The notes under the pieces: model-generated | What the model saw: only the letters and a program-made list of their open reading frames with translations | Database searches by the model: none | What the model was told of the DNA's origin: nothing | Translations under genes and position numbers: made by a program | Shown: piece by piece, positions 50,628 through 57,803 of the stretch | How the letters are laid out: every line of letters starts with the position of its first letter | Position numbering within the stretch: the first letter of the stretch is position 1 | Source: DASVFB01 sp963766345 | Lineage (GTDB): Bacteria; Actinomycetota; Thermoleophilia; Gaiellales; Gaiellaceae | Length of the DNA: 64,000 nt | Direction: 5' to 3' | NCBI GenBank assembly: GCA_963766345.1 | Contig: CAVXZL010000012.1 | Span: forward strand, 806,001 to 870,000

Positions 50628-50676
50628 AGGCGAAGTCAAGCAGCGATAGCGGTCAGGATCCGCCCTAATTAGCAAC

Positions 50677-50682
50677 TAGCCT
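50677..50682 (+). promoter_or_regulatory. -10-like hexamer for the APC permease
   Basis: TAGCCT ends 7 nt before ATG 50690. Just upstream, 50665-50672 is the perfect palindrome CTAATTAG in otherwise GC-rich DNA, a possible operator for the adjacent WYL regulator. Confidence 0.4.
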
Positions 50683-50689
50683 CGCCGCG

Positions 50690-51949
50690 ATGGAGGAGCG
50701 CGGCAACCTCGGCGTCGTTCGCGGCGCGGCCCTCTACGTCGGCGCGCTGATCGGGCCGGGCGTGCTGCTCGTGCCCGCGCTCGCGGTGCAGGCCGCAGGC
50801 GCCGCGTCGATCCTCGCGTGGGCGGGCCTGCTCGTCCTGTCCGCGCCGCTCGCCGTCACGTTCGCGGCGCTCGGCGTCCGGCATCCCGTCGCGGGCGGCG
50901 TCGCCGCGTACGCGCGGGCGGGCTTCGGCGACGCGGCCGCAGCGGTGACGGGCGTGTGGTTCATGACCGCGATGCTCGCCGGAGGCCCGGCCGTCTCGCT
51001 CATCGGCGGCTACTACGTCGCGGACCTGACCGGCTCGGGGACGAGCGTCGCCGTGGTCGTCGGCCTCCTGATGTTCGGCGTCGTCCTCGCCGCGAATGCG
51101 TTCGGCCTTCGCGTCTCGTCGGGGTTCCAGCTCGGACTGTCCGCGGTGCTCGTCGCCGTCATCGCGAGCGCAGTCGGAATCGCGCTCCCTTCGCGCGGCG
51201 GCGACAACTGGACGCCGTTCGCACCGCACGGGTGGTGGGCCGTCGGCGACGCGGCGAGCATCCTGATGTGGCTCTTCATCGGGTGGGAGGCGATGGCGCA
51301 GCTCGCGGGTGAGTTCCGCCGTCCGGAACGCGATCTCCCGCGCGCGATGGCGCTCGCGTTCGGCGTCGTAACCTTGCTGTACGTCGGGCTCGCGGTCGCG
51401 ACGATCGCCGTCGCCGCCGAGGGCAGCTCGAAGGTGCCGCTCGCCGACCTCGTCGCCGTCGGCTTCGGGCGCGCGGGCCGCGACGCGACGGCGGTCCTCG
51501 CGGTCGCGCTGACGATGGGGACGATGAACGTCTACATGGGCGGCGCAGCGAAGCTCGCCGCGGCGCTCGCGCAGGAGGGTGCGCTGCCGCAGTGGCTCGC
51601 GGGCGGCGCGACGCGGAGCATCCCGCGGCGGCCGCTGCTCGTGCTCGCACTCGTCGGGACGCTCGTGCTGCTTGCGCTCGGCGCAGGCTTCAGCAACGCC
51701 GCGGATCTCGTCCGTGCCACGTCGGCCTGTTTCGTCGCCGTGTATCTGCTGTCGCTCGTCTCGGCCGTGCGCATCCTCGCCGGGCCGATCCGCGTGGCGG
51801 CGATCGTCTCGCTCGCGCTCGTCGCCGTCGTGGCCGTGTTCTCGGAGGCGTTTCTGCTCGTGCCGCTCGCGGCGGCTCTCGTCGCGCTCGGCGTCCGCGC
51901 GGCCGCTAGGAGACGAGGCCGTGCACGCGCTCGGCCGCATCCCGCGTGA
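50690..51949 (+). CDS. APC-family amino acid permease (YjeH-like)
   Basis: A 419-residue integral membrane protein with about 12 helices. The first helix carries the APC substrate loop GAALYVGALIGPGVLLVPAL (G-x-x-I-G-P/S-G), and helix 6 the conserved MWLFIGWEAMAQLAGEFRRP with the E-F-x-x-P-x-R/E-D-x-P-R segment. The overall shape resembles E. coli YjeH, a methionine and branched-chain amino acid exporter, but the substrate cannot be set. The start has a leaderless promoter hexamer. The last 44 bp overlap the convergent MBL gene. Confidence 0.83.
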   Translation: MEERGNLGVVRGAALYVGALIGPGVLLVPALAVQAAGAASILAWAGLLVLSAPLAVTFAALGVRHPVAGGVAAYARAGFGDAAAAVTGVWFMTAMLAGGPAVSLIGGYYVADLTGSGTSVAVVVGLLMFGVVLAANAFGLRVSSGFQLGLSAVLVAVIASAVGIALPSRGGDNWTPFAPHGWWAVGDAASILMWLFIGWEAMAQLAGEFRRPERDLPRAMALAFGVVTLLYVGLAVATIAVAAEGSSKVPLADLVAVGFGRAGRDATAVLAVALTMGTMNVYMGGAAKLAAALAQEGALPQWLAGGATRSIPRRPLLVLALVGTLVLLALGAGFSNAADLVRATSACFVAVYLLSLVSAVRILAGPIRVAAIVSLALVAVVAVFSEAFLLVPLAAALVALGVRAAARRRGRARARPHPA

Positions 51950-52601
51950 TCGGGTCGCCGTGACCGACGCCCACGATCGCCGGCTCGAGCGCGGCCATCC
52001 GGCGAAGCGACGCGTGGTGCTGCTGCAGGTTGAGGTTGAACGCCGTCCAGCCCGCGCAGAGCTCGGGCCAGGTGGCGACGGCGTCTCCCGCGATGAGGAA
52101 TCGCCGCTCCGGCCACCAGAAAGCGAGATGGCCCGGCGAGTGCCCCGCCGCATGCAGCACCTGCAACGGCCCGAACGCTTCGCCCTCGTCGAGCGTGTCG
52201 TCTGGCGGGCACGGATCGTGCTTCGGACGGTTGAGCCACAGCCCGAGCTGGAACGGCATCAGCCGGAGCGACTGCTTCGGCAGGATCGTCACGGCCTGCG
52301 CGCGTCGTTCGCCGGCGACGATGTCGGCCTCCCACTCGTGTGCGTACACCTTCGCGCCGCTCGCGCGCTTCAACGTGGCAAGTCCGCCGAGGTGCGAGCG
52401 ATGCCCGTGCGTGAGCGCGATCCGCTTCAGATCACGCACGTCGCGGCCGATCGCACGGATGCCGTCGAGCACGAGCCGCGCGTCGCCTTCGAACAGCGTG
52501 TCGACGAGCGACAGCTCGCCGCCGTCGTCGATCAGGAACGCGTGCACGTGCCCGCCCTTCCCGTGCCCGAGCGCATGGATGCCGGGAGCGAGCTCGGTCA
52601 C
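51906..52601 (-). CDS. Metallo-beta-lactamase-fold hydrolase with altered metal motif
   Basis: A 231-residue MBL-fold protein. The metal motif, usually HxHxDH, reads H65-G-H67-R-S69-H70 (LTHGHRSHLGGLATL): the Asp that binds the second zinc and activates water is Ser. Later ligands are intact: HAAGHSPGHLAFWWPERRFL (His about 150), GDAVATW (bridging Asp about 170) and VGVGHGDPI (last His). It may use one metal or have low activity. The GTG start overlaps the peroxidase stop (GTGA), so the two are co-translated; this supports a joint function, for example on oxidised lipids. Confidence 0.83.
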   Translation of the reverse strand: MTELAPGIHALGHGKGGHVHAFLIDDGGELSLVDTLFEGDARLVLDGIRAIGRDVRDLKRIALTHGHRSHLGGLATLKRASGAKVYAHEWEADIVAGERRAQAVTILPKQSLRLMPFQLGLWLNRPKHDPCPPDDTLDEGEAFGPLQVLHAAGHSPGHLAFWWPERRFLIAGDAVATWPELCAGWTAFNLNLQQHHASLRRMAALEPAIVGVGHGDPITRDAAERVHGLVS

Positions 52602-54361
52602 GACGCCGCGCGCTGCCACGGCGCGAACGGATTCTCGACGCCCTGCAGCGCCGGCTCCAGGTCGGGGAAGTGCCGCAGCAGCAGCGTGCGCATGTTGTTG
52701 TTCTCGACCCAGTCGAGACCCTCGCGCGTGTAGACCTCCGGCCGGAAGTCGCGCGTGAAGAAGCGGTCGCTCTCCAGCCGTCGCGACGCCATGAGGATGA
52801 AGATGCGGAACGCGGTGTCGCTGAAGCCGAAGCCCTTCGGCTTGCGCTCGGCGTACATGCCGATCATCGAGTCGACGCGCTCGACGTCGCCGTAGATCGC
52901 GCGCAGCTCCTCGGCGTGCTCGGGCGTGTCGGCCATCTCCTCGAACGTGTCGAACGGCTTGAGATGGAGCAGCCGCCGGAACTGGTTGTAGCGCGGCACG
53001 CCGCGTTCGCGCACACGCAGGACGTCGATCGACGCGAGGTCGATCAGCGAGCCGTCCGCGCGGTCGAAGTGTTGGAGGAAGCGTGGGTAGTTGTGCAGCG
53101 TGATCGCGCCCGGGTGCGACGTCCCGAACGAGTAGAGCGCGTCGGTCATCGACATCTCCGCCAGCCGCTCGCGTACGTGCAGTGCGCCGATCTCGGGCAG
53201 CGTCCGCTCCTGGAGCGTCGAGTCGTCTGCGAGCCGGCGGAAGCTGAACTCGTCCGGGATCAACGGGTGCATGCGGTAGACGCAGACGAACTCCTCGGTC
53301 AGCGAGTACGGAACGCCGTGGTGGTTCGTCGGCGAGCCCGGGATCCCGCGCAGCACCTCGTTCTTCGTGCGCCGGCCGATGAGCTTGTCGAGCCGCTCGC
53401 CCTCGAGGCCCCACCAGTTCGTGCGCAGCGCCGTGACCGTCGTCGGGTGCGCGATGATCGCCGGCGTCCAGTCGGTCGTGTGGATCTTCGCCATCAGCGC
53501 CGCGACGACGAGGCGCGCCTTGTCGTAGAGCTCGTCGTCGGAGAGCTCCGGATGCTTCTCGCGCAGGTGGTCGCAGATTGCGTTGTGCTCGCGCATGAAG
53601 AGCGAGTGCAGGAGCGCGAGGCCGACCCAGAAGTTGCCCGCGACGCCGGTGACGTCGATGTGCGCCTCGAGGTCCTTCGGCGGCAGGCCGTGCTCGTCGA
53701 TCCGCAGCTTGCCGTGCTCGTCCGAGCGCAGCGCCTCGGCGAACGCCGGATCGCGGCCGTAGATCTGCGAGCCGTCCCACCAGTGCGTGTCGTCGGTGAC
53801 GAACGTCGGCGGCCCGGACGGATCGGCGCTCGGGTCGGGCCGCGTCCTCTGGATCTGCATCGGGTGCTCGGGCCATGGATCGTCGTCGGCCACCGGCACG
53901 ACCCACGGGTTCTCGGCCTCGTTCTTGCCGTGGCTGAACCAGTCGTGCACCTCGAACTGGATCCACGCGCCGGCTAGGAGGTTGAGCGTCGTCGCGGGGA
54001 CGAACTCCTTCCGCGTCAGGAGCTCGCGGCTGATCGTGCGCGGGTTCGGCTCGAGCAACCTGTCGGTTGGCTCGCGAACCGTGTACTCGAGAGGAACGTT
54101 GCGCCCGAAGCGGCTGCCGAGGCTGCCCATCAGCGGCTCGTCGAGGTCGTTGAACGTCCCGTCGAGCGTGCGCGCGGTGAGGTGGCGCGGATGGTCGTCG
54201 ACGTCGGGCCTGTCGAGCGGCCCGCGGCCGGTGTCGTAGAGGTTCTTCTGGCGCAGCCGGTTCCGCAGCCCGATCAGCACGAGCATCGCGAGCGGCAGCG
54301 GAAGGTGGTCCCAGCCCCGCCGGCGGTCGATCCGCTCGGCGACGTTCGTGAACAGTCCCAT
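52598..54361 (-). CDS. Animal-type heme peroxidase (fatty-acid dioxygenase-like)
   Basis: A 587-residue member of the peroxidase-cyclooxygenase superfamily. The distal heme His is in IQFEVHDWFSHG, a form close to the V-H-D-W of plant alpha-dioxygenases rather than to mammalian peroxidases; DDTHWWDGSQIYG, LLHSLFMREHNAICDHLREK, PAIIAHPTTV and EFVCVYRMHPLIPDEFSF are other family blocks, and the proximal His probably lies in the last of these. It probably oxidises fatty acids. No signal peptide. ATG 54361 has AGGAGAG in front of it. Coupled to the MBL-fold gene. Confidence 0.85.
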   Translation of the reverse strand: MGLFTNVAERIDRRRGWDHLPLPLAMLVLIGLRNRLRQKNLYDTGRGPLDRPDVDDHPRHLTARTLDGTFNDLDEPLMGSLGSRFGRNVPLEYTVREPTDRLLEPNPRTISRELLTRKEFVPATTLNLLAGAWIQFEVHDWFSHGKNEAENPWVVPVADDDPWPEHPMQIQRTRPDPSADPSGPPTFVTDDTHWWDGSQIYGRDPAFAEALRSDEHGKLRIDEHGLPPKDLEAHIDVTGVAGNFWVGLALLHSLFMREHNAICDHLREKHPELSDDELYDKARLVVAALMAKIHTTDWTPAIIAHPTTVTALRTNWWGLEGERLDKLIGRRTKNEVLRGIPGSPTNHHGVPYSLTEEFVCVYRMHPLIPDEFSFRRLADDSTLQERTLPEIGALHVRERLAEMSMTDALYSFGTSHPGAITLHNYPRFLQHFDRADGSLIDLASIDVLRVRERGVPRYNQFRRLLHLKPFDTFEEMADTPEHAEELRAIYGDVERVDSMIGMYAERKPKGFGFSDTAFRIFILMASRRLESDRFFTRDFRPEVYTREGLDWVENNNMRTLLLRHFPDLEPALQGVENPFAPWQRAAS

Positions 54362-54413
54362 GCGGTTGCTCTCCTCTCGAGCGACGGCTCCCGAGTGCCC
54401 CCTCGGACGTGTC

Positions 54414-54444
54414 GATGTAAGCACGTCTTCTCTCCGCGCGTCAA
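54414..54444 (-). promoter_or_regulatory. Possible sigma-70-type promoter for the heme peroxidase
   Basis: On the - strand TTGACG (54444-54439) is followed after 19 bp by TACATC (54419-54414), leaving a leader of about 45 nt with an SD site. The spacing is long for a standard promoter, so this is tentative. Confidence 0.3.
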
Positions 54445-54507
54445 CGCAGCGAGCGTTTAGCCCGCGCTAGCCGGCCGCTTAGCGCGCCGATCGACGCTCG
54501 CTGCGAG

Positions 54508-55872
54508 ATGTCGAAGCGCGGAAGCCTCGCAGCAGCAGCGGTGACGAGCATCGTGGCTCTCGCACTGGCCGGCGCGCGCTCGGCCGGCGTCGCGATGCCC
54601 CCCACGGACGCTCGTGCGGAGGGAGCGAACGCGTCGGCCGGCCTGAGCAGACGCTCCTCCGACGGCCGCGCCGTCGTCGGCAGCTTCCGCCGGCGCAGCT
54701 ACCGCCCGGGCGACACCGCTGTGCTCGATCTCTGGCATCGGTACGCGTCGATCCGCATCGACGTGCTCCGCGTCGGTCCCGAGGATCACCTCACGGTCGG
54801 CGACGACACGATCGAGGGCGTACCGGTCGGCGAGCCGCTGACCGTCGCAGGCGATCGCGGCTCCGTGCGCGTTCGCATCGGCGACTGGGAGAGCGGCCTG
54901 TACGCGTTGCGAATGACCTCCGGCGGCAAGGTCGGCTTCGCGCCGTTCATCGTCCGCCCCGAGTTCCTCGGGGAGCAACCGGTCGCGGTGGTCGAGCCGA
55001 CGAACACGTGGCAGGCGTACAACTTCCGCGACGCCGACGGGGACGGCAAGCCGGACACCTGGTACTTCTGGTGGGACAAGCGCCCCTGGGTCGACACGCT
55101 CCGCCCGTACCTCGACCGCGGCGTGCCGCCGCACTTCCGCTCGAACGACCTGACCTTCGTCCGCTGGCTCGCGCACACGGGTAGGAAGGTCGACATGCTC
55201 GCGCAGGACGATCTCGAGCACGTATCGGGAGCCAGGCTCGCGAAGCTCTACCGGCTGATCATCTTCCCGGGCCACCACGAGTACGTGACGAAGCCCGAGT
55301 ACGACGCCGTGCGGCGCTACCGCGACCTCGGCGGCCACCTCGCGTTTCTCGCTGCGAACAACTTCTTCTGGCGCGTCGACCGCGTCGGCAACCGCCTGCA
55401 CCGGATCGCCCTGTGGCGCGACCTCGGCCGCCCGGAGGCTGCGCTCGTCGGCGTCCAGTACTTCACGTGGAACCAGGGCAAATTCGGCGGCAAACCGTAC
55501 GATCTCGTCGGCGCCCAGTTCGCGCCGTGGCTCGTCGAAGGCACCGGCCTCGAGAACGGTGACCACTTCGCGCTCTTCGGCACCGAGGCCGATCGCGTCA
55601 CGCCGGCGTCTCCGCACGGGCTGCACGTCCTCGCGACGATCCCGCACATCTTCAACGCGAAGCACTCGGCGTCGATGACGTACTACGAGCTGCCGTCGGG
55701 CGCGCGCGTGTTCGCGGCCGGCGCGTTCACGCTTGCAGGCCCGCATCTTCGCTGCGCGCAGATCGCGCGCTTCCTCGCGAATCTCTGGGACACGCTCGCC
55801 GAAGAGCCCGAGGCGCAGTACTCGCAGGCGGACCTCGGCTCGTGCCCCTACGGCACCGACGATCCCGTCTAG
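54508..55872 (+). CDS. Secreted protein with N,N-dimethylformamidase-like large-subunit domain
   Basis: A 454-residue exported protein. An N-terminal signal segment (SLAAAAVTSIVALALAGARS) and a beta-sandwich (about 55-150; YRPGDTAVLDLWHRYASI) precede a domain like the C-terminal part of DMFase beta subunits (about 155-440): VVEPTNTWQAYNFRDADGDG, DLTFVRWLAHTGRKVDMLAQ, IIFPGHHEYVTKPEYDAVRR and GGHLAFLAANNFFWRVD. These hold a glutamine-amidotransferase-like fold. The iron-binding residues of true DMFase cannot be confirmed, so a function as a formamidase is not claimed. Similar proteins are common and uncharacterised in Actinomycetota. Confidence 0.7.
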   Translation: MSKRGSLAAAAVTSIVALALAGARSAGVAMPPTDARAEGANASAGLSRRSSDGRAVVGSFRRRSYRPGDTAVLDLWHRYASIRIDVLRVGPEDHLTVGDDTIEGVPVGEPLTVAGDRGSVRVRIGDWESGLYALRMTSGGKVGFAPFIVRPEFLGEQPVAVVEPTNTWQAYNFRDADGDGKPDTWYFWWDKRPWVDTLRPYLDRGVPPHFRSNDLTFVRWLAHTGRKVDMLAQDDLEHVSGARLAKLYRLIIFPGHHEYVTKPEYDAVRRYRDLGGHLAFLAANNFFWRVDRVGNRLHRIALWRDLGRPEAALVGVQYFTWNQGKFGGKPYDLVGAQFAPWLVEGTGLENGDHFALFGTEADRVTPASPHGLHVLATIPHIFNAKHSASMTYYELPSGARVFAAGAFTLAGPHLRCAQIARFLANLWDTLAEEPEAQYSQADLGSCPYGTDDPV

Positions 55873-55924
55873 CGCCGCAACGCGAAGTTCTCCGGCGTTA
55901 ACCGTGTCGCAACGGCCGTCGTTC

Positions 55925-55930
55925 TAGCGT
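55925..55930 (+). promoter_or_regulatory. -10-like hexamer for the phospholipase C-like gene
   Basis: TAGCGT ends 9 nt before TTG 55940 and 12 nt before ATG 55943. Confidence 0.35.
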
Positions 55931-55942
55931 CCGCGAGAGTTG

Positions 55943-57337
55943 ATGCGGTCCGGTGTCGTTGCTGCGGTGGTGGCTCTGGCGGTGAGCGCGCTCGTCGCCG
56001 CCGTCGGCGTGCATCCCCGGCCGTCGGCTGCGACCACGAGATCGTCCTCGGTGCCGAGCGGCATTCACAAGATCAAGCACGTCATCGTGGTCATGCAGGA
56101 GAACCGGTCGTTCGACTCCTACTTCGGGACGTTCCCCGGCGCCGACGGCATCCCGCGCGGCGTGTGCGTCCCCGATCCGCGCGGCGGCTGCGTCAGGCCG
56201 TTCCACGATCACCGCGACCGCAACTTCGGCGGCCCGCACGCGCGGCTCAACGCATCACGCGACATCGACAGGGGAGCGATGGACGGCTTCGTCGGATCGG
56301 CGGTGCGCGGGACGCTCGGCTGCCTCGACCGCAACGACCCGTACTGCGTGCGCTCGGGCGACGGCACCGAGGTGATGGGCTACCACGACGCGCGCGAGAT
56401 CCCGAACTACTGGGCGTACGCGCGCAACTTCGTGCTGCAGGACCACATGTTCGAGCCGGACGCATCGTGGAGCCTCCCCGCGCACCTGTCCCTCGTCAGC
56501 GAGTGGTCGGCGACGTGTGCGGTCAAGGACGTCGCGTCGAGTTGCCGGAGCGCCCCGAACCGTCCTGCCGAGCCGCCCGACTTTCGCGGCGACCTGAAGC
56601 ACACGACGCCGAGCTACGCGTGGACCGACCTCACGTACCTCCTCCACAAGCGCAAGGTGAGCTGGCGCTACTACGTCGCCAAGGGGACGCAGCCGGACTG
56701 CGCAAACGATGCGGCGATCTGCAACCCGGCGCCGCAGAGCGCGAGGACCCCGGGCATCTGGAATCCGCTGCCGTACTTCACGACGGTCCGGCAGGACGGG
56801 CAGCTCGGCAACATCGAGCCGCTGCACAGCTTCTTCGCCGCGGCCCGCGACGGGACGCTGCCGGCCGTGTCGTGGATCGCGCCGAGCGACCGAGTGAGCG
56901 AGCATCCGCCGAGCCTCGTGTCGGTCGGCCAGGCGTACGTCACGCGGCTCGTGAATGCCGCGATGCGAAGCCCCGACTGGCCGTCGACTGCGATCTTCCT
57001 CGCCTGGGACGACTGGGGCGGGTTCTACGACCACGTCGATCCACCGCGGGTCGACGGCGCCGGCTACGGCCTGCGCGTTCCGGGCATCGTGATCAGCCCG
57101 TACGCGAAGCGCGGCTACGTCGACCATCAGACGCTCAGCTTCGACGCCTATGCGAAGTTCATCGAGGACGACTTCCTCGGCGGCCGGCGCCTCGACCCGC
57201 ACACCGACGGGCGTCCCGACCCACGTCCTGACGTTCGCGAGACGCTGCCGATCCTCGGCAACCTCGCGAACGACTTCGACTTCACGCAGAAGCCGCGGCC
57301 GCCGGTGATCCTCCGGCCGTTCCCGCGCGGGACCTGA
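55943..57337 (+). CDS. Secreted phosphoesterase, phospholipase C/AcpA family
   Basis: A 464-residue exported protein with an N-terminal hydrophobic segment (VVAAVVALAVSALVAAVGVH). The family's metal/nucleophile block HVIVVMQENRSFDSYFGTFP (about 48-67) includes the conserved Glu-Asn pair. PDASWSLPAHLSLVSEWSA (about 170) and AWDDWGGFYDHVDPPRVDG (about 352, Asp and His ligands) complete the alkaline-phosphatase-like site. Members are phosphatidylcholine-type phospholipases C or acid phosphatases. The start is ATG 55943; TTG 55940 is equally possible. A hairpin follows the stop directly. Confidence 0.87.
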   Translation: MRSGVVAAVVALAVSALVAAVGVHPRPSAATTRSSSVPSGIHKIKHVIVVMQENRSFDSYFGTFPGADGIPRGVCVPDPRGGCVRPFHDHRDRNFGGPHARLNASRDIDRGAMDGFVGSAVRGTLGCLDRNDPYCVRSGDGTEVMGYHDAREIPNYWAYARNFVLQDHMFEPDASWSLPAHLSLVSEWSATCAVKDVASSCRSAPNRPAEPPDFRGDLKHTTPSYAWTDLTYLLHKRKVSWRYYVAKGTQPDCANDAAICNPAPQSARTPGIWNPLPYFTTVRQDGQLGNIEPLHSFFAAARDGTLPAVSWIAPSDRVSEHPPSLVSVGQAYVTRLVNAAMRSPDWPSTAIFLAWDDWGGFYDHVDPPRVDGAGYGLRVPGIVISPYAKRGYVDHQTLSFDAYAKFIEDDFLGGRRLDPHTDGRPDPRPDVRETLPILGNLANDFDFTQKPRPPVILRPFPRGT

Positions 57338-57360
57338 CGCAGCGGACGCTTGCCGCTGCG
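57338..57360 (+). terminator. Hairpin after the phospholipase C-like gene
   Basis: Stem CGCAGCGG/CCGCTGCG with a 7-nt loop, beginning right after the stop codon and ending 10 bp before the -35 element of the next operon. No T-tract. Confidence 0.5.
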
Positions 57361-57370
57361 GCGTCGAGTC

Positions 57371-57399
57371 TTGTCAACGGCGGCCGGATGTTCCAGACT
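57371..57399 (+). promoter_or_regulatory. Candidate promoter of the TRYPCO1-protease-TPR operon
   Basis: TTGTCA (57371-57376), a 17-bp spacer and CAGACT (57394-57399) resemble a housekeeping promoter. It leaves about 90 nt of leader before GTG 57495, which has AGGAGG (57483-57488), unlike the leaderless genes elsewhere in the window. Confidence 0.45.
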
Positions 57400-57494
57400 T
57401 GCCGTACCTGGTCGGCGGCGCGGGCCGCGGTGAAGCCGTCCGCTCGCTCGTTTCGCCTCCCGGGGAGCGAAGCCGCAACGCGAGGAGGCACGGC

Positions 57495-57803
57495 GTGGAG
57501 ACGGTCGAGGTGGTCAAGGCGGATCTCGGCGGCGGTCGGATCATCCATCTGGAGGCCCAGACGGTCGGAGATCCCGAGACCGACGTCGGCATCCGCGACG
57601 TCCTCTCGTTCAAGGGCGTCGTCGACACGATCGAGGCCTTGACCGAGAGCCTGATGAACGCGCTCCGGACGGCGAAGCCGGACAAGGCGACGCTGGAGTT
57701 CGGCATCGACATCGGAGTCGAGTCGGGTGCGCTGACATCCGTGATCGTCAAGGGCACCGGGACGGCGACGGTGAAGATCACGCTCGAGTGGGCCGCCGAC
57801 TGA
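57495..57803 (+). CDS. TRYPCO1 (trypsin-co-occurring) small protein, CU044_2847 family
   Basis: A 102-residue protein. The N-terminal half reads ETVEVVKADLGGGRIIHLEA and then VLSFKGVVDTIEALTESLMN; the C-terminal half, KATLEFGIDIGVESGALTSV followed by IVKGTGTATVKITLEW, is the F-G-x-x-x-x-x-x-x-G-x-x-x-x-V-x-K/S-x-x-G-x-A-x-x-x-V-x-L-x-W pattern of the trypsin-co-occurring domain 1. In other bacteria this small domain is found next to, or fused with, trypsin-like proteases and TPR or NTPase proteins in conflict systems; its biochemical role is unknown. I chose GTG 57495 for its strong AGGAGG site at 7-nt spacing. Its TGA overlaps the protease ATG (TGATG). Confidence 0.8.
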   Translation: METVEVVKADLGGGRIIHLEAQTVGDPETDVGIRDVLSFKGVVDTIEALTESLMNALRTAKPDKATLEFGIDIGVESGALTSVIVKGTGTATVKITLEWAAD

